41,368 bases of DNA, from the IMG/VR virus record IMGVR_UViG_3300044621_001281, positions 1 to 41,368 of that record. One strand, written 5' to 3'. The notes beneath the pieces were generated by a model that saw nothing but the letters and a program-made list of their open reading frames with translations, was not told the DNA's origin and did not search any database. Of the stretch, positions 1 through 8,697 are shown piece after piece (the first letter of the stretch is position 1; the number at the start of each line of letters is the position of its first letter). The translations under genes and the position numbers were made by a program. This DNA is from a virus.

Positions 1-2667
1 AGTAAAGAAGTCGTTAGTTGTAACGTCTCCTGCTTTAAGTTCTGTTGTCTTAGCTTTTAGCTTTGCTGGTCCTGTTGGTTCTCCGACATTAACTCCGTCA
101 ACGGCTTCGGGTCCCTTTTCATCCGACGGAGCTTGTTCCGTGGTTTCGGTAGGCGCTTGCTCAGCTTCTGGGGCTTCTGGTTGGGCTTCAGGTGCTTCTC
201 CTTCTAGAGCGTCATTGATTTGCTCAGGAGTCAGTGCGTCTTCTTCTTGACCAGCGAAACCTTCATCGTAGATTTCCTTGGTCAAAGCATTTGTATCTTC
301 ACCTTGTAACTGCAGTGCGTCACGGATTGCTTCGCCTGGGACGTAAGCAACGTACTCTTCGCCTTCATCTGTTTCAGTTGAAAGCATTCCATAACCAGGC
401 ATCTCATTTCCTGGCTCAAGAGCGCGACGAAGTTCGCCCTTCAAATCTTCTGTGTTGTAGAAGCTAGCAATATCTACTGGGTCGTAGTTAAATCCTTCAG
501 GAGCATCCTCTGGCAGTACATACTGGTCCTTATCAAAAGCATCAGTAGAAAGTTCTGAATAGTCTGTTGGAACATCAAAAGAATCATTCTTTGGAAGATA
601 CTGTGCGTACTCGCCAGTTTTAGCGTAGTTATCTTTCTCTTCATCAGAAAGACCATCAAGTAGAGCTGGGAGTGTAGTTACATCTCCGCTTGTAGCATCA
701 GGAGCAGCTTCTAAATCTTTACCAAGCTCTGCTTTAACATCTTCTGAAACCTCTGGAGTTGCATCTCCTGAAGGCTTTCCATAAATTTCATCAAGCATTG
801 CATCTGCATCTTCACCCTGCTCTTTAAGAGCGTTGTAGATTGCTTCTGCTGGAACAATTTCATCGCCATCTTCAAATGTAAGAGTTCCATAACCAGTTGC
901 AGGGAATTTCTTTGTCCCCTTAACACCATCTTCTAAAGCTTTCTTTAGGTCTGGTGTTTCAAACTTCTGTGCAAGTTCTGCTGGGTCATCAGTAAAGTCA
1001 GATGCTTCCTGCCCATCAACAGGACCTTCTGGTGTGTAATCGTCACGGTCTACGTTGTAGTAGCCCTCTGGAATCTCAGAAGTTGCAGCTGGTGCTTTTG
1101 GTGCAACATCTTTTGCTGATGTTCCATCTGCATTGCGAACTACTTCACCAGTCTCAGCGTCAACAACTGTGCCATCTGGAAGCACCATGTGGTCTTTAGC
1201 TGGGTCAAGCGGATACTTTCCGCCCTTGGCTTCGTAATCTTTAAGAGCCTTCTGATACTTCTTCTGGTCCTTCTTAAGATTCTTACCTGAAGACTTAGGA
1301 ATGAGTTCGCCTTCAAGACCCTCTGCTGGGGTTGCAGTAGGTGTTCCAGTCTCTTCCTCTTGATCATCATCGGCCATCTTCTCTGGATTTGGAAGTTCAT
1401 TCTTCTCAAACTTTGGCTCGTCCTGTGCAATGTAGTCCTGAATATCAGACCAACGCTGTGCAACAGCAAATGGACGATTCTCATCCTCGCCACGGCGAGA
1501 TACAAAGTAGACAGGAAGATTTGGATCTAGTGAGCCATTCTTTCCTGCTCCTTCAGTAACAACGTTCTGTCCTTCACCTTCACGTTGCTGAGCTGCTTCG
1601 AACTTATCTTTTGCAGCAGCATTAGGTGTAGAAATTTTGATGACATCGTATGCATCATCGGTGTACTTAGTTCCAAGGTCAATCTTGGTTCCGTAATAAT
1701 TTGTGTCAGTCTCACTTGGAGACCAGTTCTCATCTTTTGTAAAACCAGATGGTGCATCAATCTTTACAAGGTCAGACTCTTCAACAACTGGGTCGCCAGT
1801 CTTTGCTTTTGCAGGAGTCTTGCTGTATCCATCTGGACCCTGAGCAGACTTAAGAATTGCTTTAACACCCTCTGCTGACTTTGCAGGAATGCGAACAAGA
1901 GTGCCATCTGGCAATTCCATGTCAAAGGTATCGCTGGCACTATCTGTTGCAACAGCACGACCAGTTAGAGATTGAATTGCTCCAGTAGCACGACGGATAA
2001 GTGCACGGAGACCGCCACCCATCTCAGCAAAGCGACCCTTACGGTCACGACGCTGGCGCATAGCACGAGCAGAACGAGCAGCAGATGAGTTTCCATCACC
2101 TAGAGCTGCTAGAAGTGCATAAGAAGGAACAGAGCCTTGAGGCAAAGACTGTAAGCGAGCAATTGAATACTCATACTCAGCAGATGCTGGGTGACAAGTT
2201 AGAGCAGAGGAAAGAACTGCACGAATTGAATCATCTTGAATTCGAGGGTCATCAATAATCCAACGAGCACGGTGCTTCATTACCTCAGCGGTTGTGAAGT
2301 TGTGCTTACGAGTTGAACGTGGGTGAGAGATTGGTAGAAGGTCTGTGTTGTCTGGAGTAGAAGAAAATACTTTATTGTTCTGAGCAAGCTGAATGTAGTT
2401 GTTAAGTTCACGAAGAGTACGCATACGGCGCATTGAATAAGTTTGGTCTTCGTTCTTTGACAAACAACGACTCATCACAGACTTAGCTGCTCGACGAGTG
2501 ATTGTGCGGGAACCAGAGAACTTATCGTTAGCGCTACGAACTAAATCAAAACCTGCTTCAAAGATGCGTTCGTTCTGCTCTGCAACAGATAGAGCTTTAA
2601 CTTTTGTCTTCTTCTTGGCAATAGCAATAGCAGCTTGCTGCTTAGGTGTCTTTGAATACTTGGCCAT
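1..2667 (-). CDS. Large head-region protein, 3' end beyond the window (partial)
   Basis: An open frame of at least 889 codons runs from ATG at 2667 to the left edge with no stop, so the gene is incomplete here. It starts 3 bases after the stop of the 2670-4004 gene, with a GGAAGAG ribosome-binding site. The N-terminal ~200 residues are basic (KYSKTPKQQ, RRMRTLRELNNYI, MRQRRDRKGRF). The rest is acidic and rich in Asp, Glu, Pro and Thr. A segment of about 60 residues occurs twice (about 963-775 and 453-258), each ending in EAIxxALxxQGEDxxAxxxEIY. VLPDGTVV and ELPDGTLVRIP also echo each other. Position after the portal and a head protein suggests a head or decoration role, but I do not recognise the family. 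Confidence 0.8.
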   Translation of the reverse strand, partial: MAKYSKTPKQQAAIAIAKKKTKVKALSVAEQNERIFEAGFDLVRSANDKFSGSRTITRRAAKSVMSRCLSKNEDQTYSMRRMRTLRELNNYIQLAQNNKVFSSTPDNTDLLPISHPRSTRKHNFTTAEVMKHRARWIIDDPRIQDDSIRAVLSSALTCHPASAEYEYSIARLQSLPQGSVPSYALLAALGDGNSSAARSARAMRQRRDRKGRFAEMGGGLRALIRRATGAIQSLTGRAVATDSASDTFDMELPDGTLVRIPAKSAEGVKAILKSAQGPDGYSKTPAKAKTGDPVVEESDLVKIDAPSGFTKDENWSPSETDTNYYGTKIDLGTKYTDDAYDVIKISTPNAAAKDKFEAAQQREGEGQNVVTEGAGKNGSLDPNLPVYFVSRRGEDENRPFAVAQRWSDIQDYIAQDEPKFEKNELPNPEKMADDDQEEETGTPTATPAEGLEGELIPKSSGKNLKKDQKKYQKALKDYEAKGGKYPLDPAKDHMVLPDGTVVDAETGEVVRNADGTSAKDVAPKAPAATSEIPEGYYNVDRDDYTPEGPVDGQEASDFTDDPAELAQKFETPDLKKALEDGVKGTKKFPATGYGTLTFEDGDEIVPAEAIYNALKEQGEDADAMLDEIYGKPSGDATPEVSEDVKAELGKDLEAAPDATSGDVTTLPALLDGLSDEEKDNYAKTGEYAQYLPKNDSFDVPTDYSELSTDAFDKDQYVLPEDAPEGFNYDPVDIASFYNTEDLKGELRRALEPGNEMPGYGMLSTETDEGEEYVAYVPGEAIRDALQLQGEDTNALTKEIYDEGFAGQEEDALTPEQINDALEGEAPEAQPEAPEAEQAPTETTEQAPSDEKGPEAVDGVNVGEPTGPAKLKAKTTELKAGDVTTNDFFT

Positions 2668-2669
2668 TG

Positions 2670-4004
2670 CTAGCTCTTCCTTTTCGGCAGAAGGTCGGAA
2701 TCCATGCTGTCGTATGTCATTGTTGCAAGAACAGCTGCTCGCTTAAATGGGTTCTCATTGTTGCGAACTGCACGAAGCCAAGCAGCACGGAAAGCTGACT
2801 CTGCGTCGTAACCTAGACCTGCAAATTCTGTCATAGCAAAAATTGCTCGTTCTGGAGTTTCATAATCTGATTCAGACTTCAACTCCACAATAAGTTCTGC
2901 ATCTGCCTCAGCGGATGCAAGTAGTAGCTCAAGGTCTTCCTCGTCACGAACTGGGACGTCATAACCTGAAACTGCACCCTCTGGTAGAACAGCAAAACGG
3001 CACTTGCCATCTGCTTCAACTTCAAGAGAAATAATCTGACACTTGTTTGGTCCTTGGAAGAATACGCAGTTGGAACATTTAACTCCAATGTCCTTAACTT
3101 CGTTTTCATAAGCAGGTGTGTAACCAGCCCACACTCCGTCGCCATCTTGGTCAAATGGCCCATGCTTGCGAGTAATTGCAATAAGTGCATCTGCTAAATC
3201 TTGTTCTTCTGGAATTAAACCTGAAGCAATAATTGAAGAAGCGTTCTTCTTTGAAGAGCGTGGGTGTGCTGCTGGTAGTAAATCATTATCTGCTTTGTAT
3301 GCAGAGTTTGTTGGCTTTCCAGACTTAAGTAGACGGAGGAAGGCATTAACGCGACCCATTGCCCACTGATTACGAGTCATCCCAGGTCGATGAGATACTG
3401 AATAGGCTCCTGCACCACGGCGGTAGACCGCTTTGAGCGTTGATACCGAAGTCTTTCTACCCTTAGGCGCTTTTTCGTTGTGCTCTTGTACTTTCTTCTG
3501 AAGAGAAGATTCAATCGCAGGAGTAAAAGTGATTTTCTTACCGCCTGAAGCTGAGCCCTTTGAATTCTTGTCAGAGCCTTTGACGCGATCTTTTTTAGGG
3601 GCAGGGGTTTGTGCAATCTTCTTTTTAGCAGCAGCTGTCACAGGACCACCTGCAACCCAAGCACGACATGTACGTGCAGATGCACACTTAAAGTCAAATG
3701 CTTCGCAGTAGCCAAGGTCGCCAGCCTCATTGATTGAATCAAATTCATCAGCGTTATCTGTCAAACCGTTTTCAATACAAGAAAGCATTTCTGGAGTTTG
3801 AATAAACACAGCGCAGTTACCACAGCGTTGCTGCTTTGCAGTTTCTGTGTCTACTTGCCACTCATCAGCAAGTGCTTGCCAATACTCATCGTTTGGTTCT
3901 GCAGGATTAAGCGGTCCATACATTGCTGTATCAATCGCCTTCTTGCGATTGTCTAAATTAAGAGCGATGTCCTGTGTTGCAGGAGGGCATACTTCTTCAG
4001 CCAT
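2670..4004 (-). CDS. Cysteine-rich phage head-associated protein with DUF5824-like segment
   Basis: 444 residues. An N-terminal cluster (CGNCAVF, then further Cys to about residue 115) and a second cluster near residue 310 (CSNCVFF ... C ... C) look like zinc or iron-sulfur binding sites. Between them, VYRRGAGAYSVSHRPGMTR followed by QWAMGRVNAFLR matches my memory of DUF5824, seen in large phages and often near portal genes. The C-terminal ~100 residues are acidic then helical. The start lies directly after the portal stop (TAA 4007-4005, ATG 4004), so the two are co-translated. It probably takes part in head assembly or maturation; the biochemical role is unknown. Confidence 0.75.
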   Translation of the reverse strand: MAEEVCPPATQDIALNLDNRKKAIDTAMYGPLNPAEPNDEYWQALADEWQVDTETAKQQRCGNCAVFIQTPEMLSCIENGLTDNADEFDSINEAGDLGYCEAFDFKCASARTCRAWVAGGPVTAAAKKKIAQTPAPKKDRVKGSDKNSKGSASGGKKITFTPAIESSLQKKVQEHNEKAPKGRKTSVSTLKAVYRRGAGAYSVSHRPGMTRNQWAMGRVNAFLRLLKSGKPTNSAYKADNDLLPAAHPRSSKKNASSIIASGLIPEEQDLADALIAITRKHGPFDQDGDGVWAGYTPAYENEVKDIGVKCSNCVFFQGPNKCQIISLEVEADGKCRFAVLPEGAVSGYDVPVRDEEDLELLLASAEADAELIVELKSESDYETPERAIFAMTEFAGLGYDAESAFRAAWLRAVRNNENPFKRAAVLATMTYDSMDSDLLPKRKS

Positions 4005-5768
4005 TTACTGCTGAACCTCCTCTGTTGCAGGGGCTGTCTCTGTAGGGGCTGTCTCTGTAGGAGCTTCTCCAACTGCACCATCAAGAAGAGTTTGCAACTC
4101 TGGTGACATTGGAGCAACGGAATTTTCTTGACTTACTTGCTGAACTGCTTCCATAACTTCAGGAGCAACTGCCTTAAGCATTGCTTCTGTCAGCTCTGGA
4201 GTGATTGCTCCACGCTCTTGTAGAAGTCGAAGTGCAACTTCTGTAGGAGTTGGTGCATCTTGGTCTGAGAAGCCATGAGCACGACGCCATGTGTCTCCTG
4301 AGATTGCCATGCGGTCAAAGCCAGCATCTGCATCTGCAGCACGGTCATTGCGTGTAGAAACTGCTGATGGGTCGTACCAAACTGTAACGCGGTTTACTTC
4401 AGACTCTGTAAATCCATTTGCAAGAAGATATGGACGAAGGTAAACAACTGTTAGAGAGTCACAGATAAGGAGCATTAGAGGCTCGATGTGTGCCTTGTAA
4501 AGTGCTTCATCAATCTGTAGAGCGTTTGAGTACTTAACGTTTGCAAGTCCTGTTACAACATCCTTTGGAACATCTAGTCCCTGAAGGATGCGCTCGAGTA
4601 CACGGTCTGAACGCTCAGCAAGTGCTGGGTCGAATGAACGCTCGAACTTAAACTGCTTAATCTTGTCGCCAAGTTCTGCAGGTCCACGAATGATAAGAGG
4701 AACAACCGCGCTCGCTGATTCTTCATCGCGAATTGGAGTTGTCATCGCATCGATGAGTTGCTCTTCGAATTCATCTTCTGCTTCTTCAGCAGTAAAGCCA
4801 GCACCTAAACCATCTTCTGAATCGTATGGATAGTCTGGGTCTGCTTGTGCAGCAACAGAAAGTCCATCTGGAAGATAAAGTGCTCCTGCATTGAGACGAG
4901 AACGTGCAGTTGCACGGAATGTTCTATTAAGAAGAAGTAGTTCAGCGCAAAGATCTAGAAGACCACGGAGTGATGAATCTGCTTCATCAGAGAAACGTGG
5001 GTGTGAACGCCAGATGCGACCAATGAATGCATTCTTGTTGAGTTTGTTGACTCCCATTGATGCACCGCCACCTTGACCTGCACCCTGCTCACGTCGGCCA
5101 ATAACATTGAATCCACCACGTGCATCTGTTACAACTTCGTCAACGGAACGGACGTCCCAAGATTCAGGAATTCCTGAACCTGGACGTGCTGGCATCTGTA
5201 CTAAGTAACACTCACCAGCGACAGAAAGATTAAGAGCTGCATCCTTAAGAAGACCTGCTTGTCCTCCGTATGCAGAGTTAAGACGGTCTAGTGCACGTTC
5301 TGCTGCAGATGAAAGACGCTCTTCAACAACTCGAGATTCTTTTACTGAAACTGGAGCTTGCGATGCATCATCAATTGCTGCTGCGTAAATACGAATGCGT
5401 GAAACAACAGATGCAACAAGATTAAATGCGTATTTGATTTCACCAATTGCGTCGTAGTATTCCCAAGCTTCTGCTTGCCATGCACTAGAAGATGCACTTC
5501 TACGATTTTTAAATTGCTCAAACTCGCCTTTGTCATTTACTTTGACTTGAACTGCTGCTGCAGTAAGAGAGCGAGGAACGTTGTATGCAACTGACGAAGC
5601 AGGTGTAGTGGAAGTGAAAACTGAAAGAATGCCTGAAGGAGTTTGCTGCTGAGGCTTTGCAATAACTTGAGGGGAGCGAGTGGTACGAGTACGTCTAGAA
5701 GAGCGAGGCTTCGGCGTAACTACAGCCTTTGCTGGCTCTTGTGGTTCTTCTTTTTTGAATACAGCCAC
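4005..5768 (-). CDS. Portal protein
   Basis: 587 residues with a GTG start at 5768. A basic Pro/Thr/Ser-rich N-terminus is followed by the segment AWEYYDAIGEIKYAFNLVASVVSRIR, typical of actinophage portals, and NLSVAGECYLVQ, which matches the strand-rich portal core. The C-terminus is Pro/Thr/Glu-rich (PTETAPTETAP). The portal forms the dodecameric ring at the capsid vertex through which DNA is packaged. Family length is usually 450-600 residues, so it looks complete. It sits between a DUF1360 membrane protein and the cysteine-rich head gene, all transcribed leftwards. Confidence 0.9.
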   Translation of the reverse strand: MAVFKKEEPQEPAKAVVTPKPRSSRRTRTTRSPQVIAKPQQQTPSGILSVFTSTTPASSVAYNVPRSLTAAAVQVKVNDKGEFEQFKNRRSASSSAWQAEAWEYYDAIGEIKYAFNLVASVVSRIRIYAAAIDDASQAPVSVKESRVVEERLSSAAERALDRLNSAYGGQAGLLKDAALNLSVAGECYLVQMPARPGSGIPESWDVRSVDEVVTDARGGFNVIGRREQGAGQGGGASMGVNKLNKNAFIGRIWRSHPRFSDEADSSLRGLLDLCAELLLLNRTFRATARSRLNAGALYLPDGLSVAAQADPDYPYDSEDGLGAGFTAEEAEDEFEEQLIDAMTTPIRDEESASAVVPLIIRGPAELGDKIKQFKFERSFDPALAERSDRVLERILQGLDVPKDVVTGLANVKYSNALQIDEALYKAHIEPLMLLICDSLTVVYLRPYLLANGFTESEVNRVTVWYDPSAVSTRNDRAADADAGFDRMAISGDTWRRAHGFSDQDAPTPTEVALRLLQERGAITPELTEAMLKAVAPEVMEAVQQVSQENSVAPMSPELQTLLDGAVGEAPTETAPTETAPATEEVQQ

Positions 5769-5801
5769 TGTCTAACCCTTCACTTTGTTACGGAGCACGA
5801 G

Positions 5802-6086
5802 TTATTTGTCCTCATACGCAGTCAACAGTCCCGCTATGGCTGATAGTGCGAATGGCACTAAAAGAATAGCAGTTACTGATGTAATCATAAAGCATCCGTA
5901 GATAAGTGATGCTGTCCAAATCGACATACACCACTCGCAGGTGAATAGATAACCTACCTTTGAGGACTCTGGAGGACGCTTTTTCCAGACTCTAGTTCTA
6001 ATAGGCTCGGTAATAACGTCTCGCGTTATTAGTCTGGTTATGCGAAACGTTGCAAGGCCAAGAATTGCAAATTCAAGGAGTGTCAT
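5802..6086 (-). CDS. DUF1360 family small membrane protein
   Basis: 94 residues. The family signature GYLFTCEWCMSIW is at about 45-57, after FRITRLITRD. Two hydrophobic segments, at about 2-16 and 56-85, suggest an inner-membrane protein. DUF1360 is found in Gram-positive bacteria and their phages with no known function. Its ATG overlaps the upstream stop by 4 bases (ATGA), so it is the last gene of a four-gene operon starting at 7274. Confidence 0.8.
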   Translation of the reverse strand: MTLLEFAILGLATFRITRLITRDVITEPIRTRVWKKRPPESSKVGYLFTCEWCMSIWTASLIYGCFMITSVTAILLVPFALSAIAGLLTAYEDK

Positions 6087-6448
6087 TTACTTGGGTCCTC
6101 TGAAGAGGAGACAATGCTGCCAAAAGGGTTCCAACTGCGAAGTCTTGAGCCACAACCGCAATTAGTGTCTTTAATGAAGGCCAACATTTTGCCTGATTCG
6201 GTTTTTACGCGGTCTAAGCCCTTCTCATTAATCATCTCTTCGACCTTCTCGCGGAAGACCAACTGGGGACCTTCAGGAGAATCCACAGCAATCAAAATCT
6301 GGTTATTGAGAACCACAACCCGACACCTATCCACTTTCCTTGTCCCTTGGGGCAAATCCCCTGTGACATTGGCTTGGCTGAGATCGGAAAGGGAGCCCGG
6401 AGAAATGACTTTTACAATGGCTGGAAATACGTCTAGTTGTTTTCTCAT
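6083..6448 (-). CDS. Hypothetical phage protein
   Basis: 121 residues, starting MRKQLDVFPAIVKV. The ATG at 6448 overlaps the upstream stop (TAATG). A longer frame reaching 6604 exists but would overlap the upstream gene by about 150 bases, so the short start is preferred. A conserved-looking C-terminal NCGCGSRL might bind metal. It is not recognised. Confidence 0.65.
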   Translation of the reverse strand: MRKQLDVFPAIVKVISPGSLSDLSQANVTGDLPQGTRKVDRCRVVVLNNQILIAVDSPEGPQLVFREKVEEMINEKGLDRVKTESGKMLAFIKDTNCGCGSRLRSWNPFGSIVSSSEDPSK

Positions 6449-6783
6449 TATTCCTCTGTGTATTCGGTTGGGATGTAGAAATCGTTCCAACCCAAAGCTT
6501 GTTTGGCTATAGGCATTGGAACTATCAGAGGAAAAGCTCTTCCACTGGAGGGTAGTAGGTCTAGGACTTCGGAAGAAGAGTAGACAAATTTGGCATTTCG
6601 CCACTCTCGCTTTTTCTTAAGAAGGGTAATTGGGAAAACCATAGGCAGAGTTGAGTCGGTGGTAGTCATAGTCTCAAGGGCTCGAACTTGTTTACCTGTC
6701 TTAGTTTTAGGGTTAGACCACACAACGATGGCTAACTCTTCAGGGGCATAAGAACCTGTCTTGTTTTTAAAGGTCGTATTCAT
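6448..6783 (-). CDS. Hypothetical phage protein
   Basis: 111 residues (MNTTFKNKTGSYAPEEL). It is translationally coupled on both sides: ATGA overlap with the HTH gene upstream and TAATG with the gene downstream. Sequence such as ELAIVVWSNPKTKTGKQV and FPLIVPMPIAKQ suggests a beta-rich fold. I do not recognise the family. Confidence 0.65.
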   Translation of the reverse strand: MNTTFKNKTGSYAPEELAIVVWSNPKTKTGKQVRALETMTTTDSTLPMVFPITLLKKKREWRNAKFVYSSSEVLDLLPSSGRAFPLIVPMPIAKQALGWNDFYIPTEYTEE

Positions 6784-7274
6784 TTGGCAATTCTTCTTGC
6801 CATAGCTCGATACGAAACACCAGCCGCCTCAGCAATAGCCTGAGTAGGCACACCCATTGTGTAGAGAGTCTTAACCATCGTAGTCAACTGGTCATTGGCA
6901 ATAGCCACAGGATGACCCGCAGGGGTCTTTGCTCGGAATCTCCTAGCCTGATTTGAAAGGTCTCGAAGTTGGTCTTTTACATGGGAAGGGACGCCCGGAG
7001 AAACGGTCCTCAAACGGGGCGCTGTCTTAACAGGAGTCGAAACCGTAAAAGAGCGTGGAGGTGGAGTTGGCACAGAGCGGTGCTGTTCAACAGAGGCTGC
7101 CCTACGCACCCAGAAGTGGACGGTGGTTTTAGGTTTTGGGGGATTAAGAGATGACCCAATGGACTGTAGAGACCAACCAGCCTCCCACAAAGCTCGCATG
7201 CGCGACTCAGAGGTGGACTTATCCAAAGACTGGATAAAGGCCACTTCATCTGTAGGGAGGTGGGGAATCTTCAC
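6780..7274 (-). CDS. Helix-turn-helix DNA-binding protein
   Basis: 164 residues. Two HTH-like segments are visible: about 28-56 (RALWEAGWSLQSIGSSL) and the C-terminus (MGVPTQAIAEAAGVSYRAMARRI), joined by a basic Pro-rich linker. First gene of a leftward operon with three downstream genes. Upstream, GTACAGCAT-like words recur at 7284, 7305 and 7324, about two helical turns apart, so autoregulation is plausible. It could be a regulator of head genes or a small terminase-like protein; the sequence does not decide. Confidence 0.7.
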   Translation of the reverse strand: MKIPHLPTDEVAFIQSLDKSTSESRMRALWEAGWSLQSIGSSLNPPKPKTTVHFWVRRAASVEQHRSVPTPPPRSFTVSTPVKTAPRLRTVSPGVPSHVKDQLRDLSNQARRFRAKTPAGHPVAIANDQLTTMVKTLYTMGVPTQAIAEAAGVSYRAMARRIAK

Positions 7275-7283
7275 TTATTTAGA

Positions 7284-7335
7284 GTACAGCATTTTAAAAG
7301 TGGCGTACAGCATCTTTTTCATTGTACGGCAGCAT
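7284..7335. repeat. Spaced operator-like repeats upstream of the HTH gene
   Basis: GTACAGCAT occurs at 7284-7292 and 7305-7313, with a diverged copy GTACGGCAGCAT at 7324-7335. The 21- and 19-base start spacing places them on one face of the helix. They lie 10-60 bases upstream of the ATG at 7274, fitting an operator for that gene. The binding protein is unknown. Confidence 0.5.
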
Positions 7336-7937
7336 CGATTTACTGAACCTTTACGTTTTTTGACTTTGGGGTGCGAGACGGCAGTGCTTATATTTCAGCC
7401 TTTTGCAAATCGTTCCGGGCTTTTTTTGCTTTGCGTCTGGCTTTCTCCTCTAGGATTTTTTGTTACCAGGTTCAAACAATGCTTCATGTTTTTTATTTTT
7501 CTCTGGCTATTGGGCTAGTTATGTATAACAAAAAAACTCTTTAGAAAGACTTGTGCAAAAAGGTTAGGTGCTTATACAAACAGGTGCTTGTCATCTTGTG
7601 CTTGCTTTGTCTTGTCAAGGTGGGCTTGACTTGTCAAGGCTAGAAAGTTATTAGGTTGTTGGCTTTGGCCTGGCTACTAGCAATCTTGGTTGGCTAGGTT
7701 ATTGAGTTGTTGCTAAGTGGGCTGGTCAATGTCTGGTCAAGCTACTGGCGAGTAGGAAATAATCTGGCTATAGATACAAACAACTTACAAATGTCTGGCC
7801 TGGTACATGTGTGCCTGGCTAAGTCTGGCTAGGCTACTGGCTGGGGGCTAAGTTATTGTGATGTTGGGATTAGCACTCTGAGCCTAGAGTGCTAAAAACT
7901 TGTTACCAAACTGTTATCTAATTCACTGGCTTTGGGC
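7336..7937. other. Long non-coding region between opposed gene blocks, with CTGGCTA repeats
   Basis: About 600 bases without a credible gene separate leftward head genes from rightward genes. CTGGCTA occurs at 7670, 7764, 7815 and 7825, CTACTGGC at 7742 and 7834, plus near variants, giving a G/T-rich plus strand from 7580 to 7860. CTTGACttGTCAAG at about 7625 is an inverted repeat and also offers a plus-strand promoter (TTGACT, 17 bases, TATTAG). It could be an origin, an untranslated RNA or a regulator array; no tRNA cloverleaf fits. Confidence 0.5.
7870..7895. promoter_or_regulatory. CIRCE-like inverted repeat
   Basis: TTAGCACTC and GAGTGCTAA are separated by 8 bases. Both 9-base arms equal the CIRCE consensus bound by the heat-shock repressor HrcA, whose canonical spacer is 9 bases. 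The site lies 43 bases upstream of the promoter at 7938. The short spacer is the main doubt. Confidence 0.5.
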
Positions 7938-7965
7938 TTGACATTATGCAGGAAGGTGTTAGATT
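7938..7965 (+). promoter_or_regulatory. Promoter with TGCAGGAAGG spacer element
   Basis: TTGACA (7938-7943), a 16-base spacer containing TGCAGGAAGG, and TAGATT. A leader hairpin GGTGAG-AGG-CTCACC (about 7974-7989) and then ATGACGAAAGAGG, the repeated ribosome-binding leader, follow. It drives 8013-8551. Confidence 0.75.
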
Positions 7966-8012
7966 AAGCATGTGGTGAGAGGCTCACCGCATAAATGACG
8001 AAAGAGGCAAAG

Positions 8013-8222
8013 ATGAAAACTTATGGAGTATCAATCACCGCAGGTGGAGTTTCATACAACTTCCATGTGGATTCAATCAAGAAGGTTCGTGAGTTATTTA
8101 CAGGCTCTCGATACATTACAAAGTTCGCCGTAACTGAGCAGACACACGAGTTCACGACATTCACTTCCCGTGAGATGGACGATGTTGAAGTGCAGGACAT
8201 TATCTGGGGAAGGGCTGCCTAA
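8013..8222 (+). CDS. Small hypothetical phage protein
   Basis: 69 residues (MKTYGVSITAGGVSYNFHVD). An in-frame ATG at 7995 is part of the conserved AATGACGAAAGAGG leader, so the ATG at 8013, 5 bases after AAAGAGG, is chosen. The stop overlaps the next start (TAATG). The fold looks alpha/beta and the function is unknown. Confidence 0.7.
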   Translation: MKTYGVSITAGGVSYNFHVDSIKKVRELFTGSRYITKFAVTEQTHEFTTFTSREMDDVEVQDIIWGRAA

Positions 8223-8551
8223 TGAAGACCGCACTAGTTCTCAAGGCAGACGGCACAATCGAGACCCTAGACAACACAGGGCTTCAAGCTTTACAAACTG
8301 CAGTAGGTGGCTGGGTGCAAGCCGTAGACCTAGCAGATGACTTGACAATGTGGCTCAACGAAGAAGGCAAACTTGTAGGGCTACCGCACAACACAACCGC
8401 ACAGAAACTCTGGGATAAGACTTTCTGGGTTGGTTCAGACTTCGTCGTTGGTGATGTCGTTCTCACTGGTGGCACAGATAACGAGGGGGAGACCCTCGCT
8501 CTGGGCGACGACACCGCACAACGAGTACGAGAGATACTGGTTGCCTCCTAG
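8222..8551 (+). CDS. DUF3846 family protein
   Basis: 109 residues. The pattern fits DUF3846, a small domain found in many phages and plasmids: MKTALVLKADGTIE at the start, then GGWVQAVDL, the NEEGKLVGLPHN segment and a C-terminal GDVVLTGG. Function unknown. It is coupled to 8013-8222 and followed 12 bases later by a strong terminator. Confidence 0.75.
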   Translation: MKTALVLKADGTIETLDNTGLQALQTAVGGWVQAVDLADDLTMWLNEEGKLVGLPHNTTAQKLWDKTFWVGSDFVVGDVVLTGGTDNEGETLALGDDTAQRVREILVAS

Positions 8552-8562
8552 TATCCGCAGGA

Positions 8563-8598
8563 AACCCTCCCCTCCCCCATTCAAGGGGAGGGTTTTTT
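8563..8598 (+). terminator. Rho-independent terminator
   Basis: AACCCTCCCCT pairs with AGGGGAGGGTT across a 10-base loop, followed by a T run. It ends the 8013-8551 operon. Confidence 0.9.
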
Positions 8599-8634
8599 GT
8601 TATCAAAATGTGATGTAATAAACAGCGATTCGAC

Positions 8635-8662
8635 TTGCAATAGTGCAGGAAGGTGCTAGAGT
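8635..8662 (+). promoter_or_regulatory. Promoter with TGCAGGAAGG spacer element
   Basis: TTGCAA, a 16-base spacer containing GTGCAGGAAGGTG, and TAGAGT. AACGACGAAAGG then precedes the ATG at 8698. Confidence 0.7.
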
Positions 8663-8697
8663 TATCCGTATAGAGGCAAACGACGAAAGGAAAACAA

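Noticed and set aside
1-2664. Apparent absence of a long gene in the first 2.6 kb, suggesting a decayed region
   Set aside because: The minus strand is open over the whole stretch; only the missing stop beyond the edge hides the gene.
7123-7518. Plus-strand ORF of 131 residues
   Set aside because: It overlaps the HTH gene on the other strand, runs through the repeats and has no protein-like pattern or ribosome-binding site.
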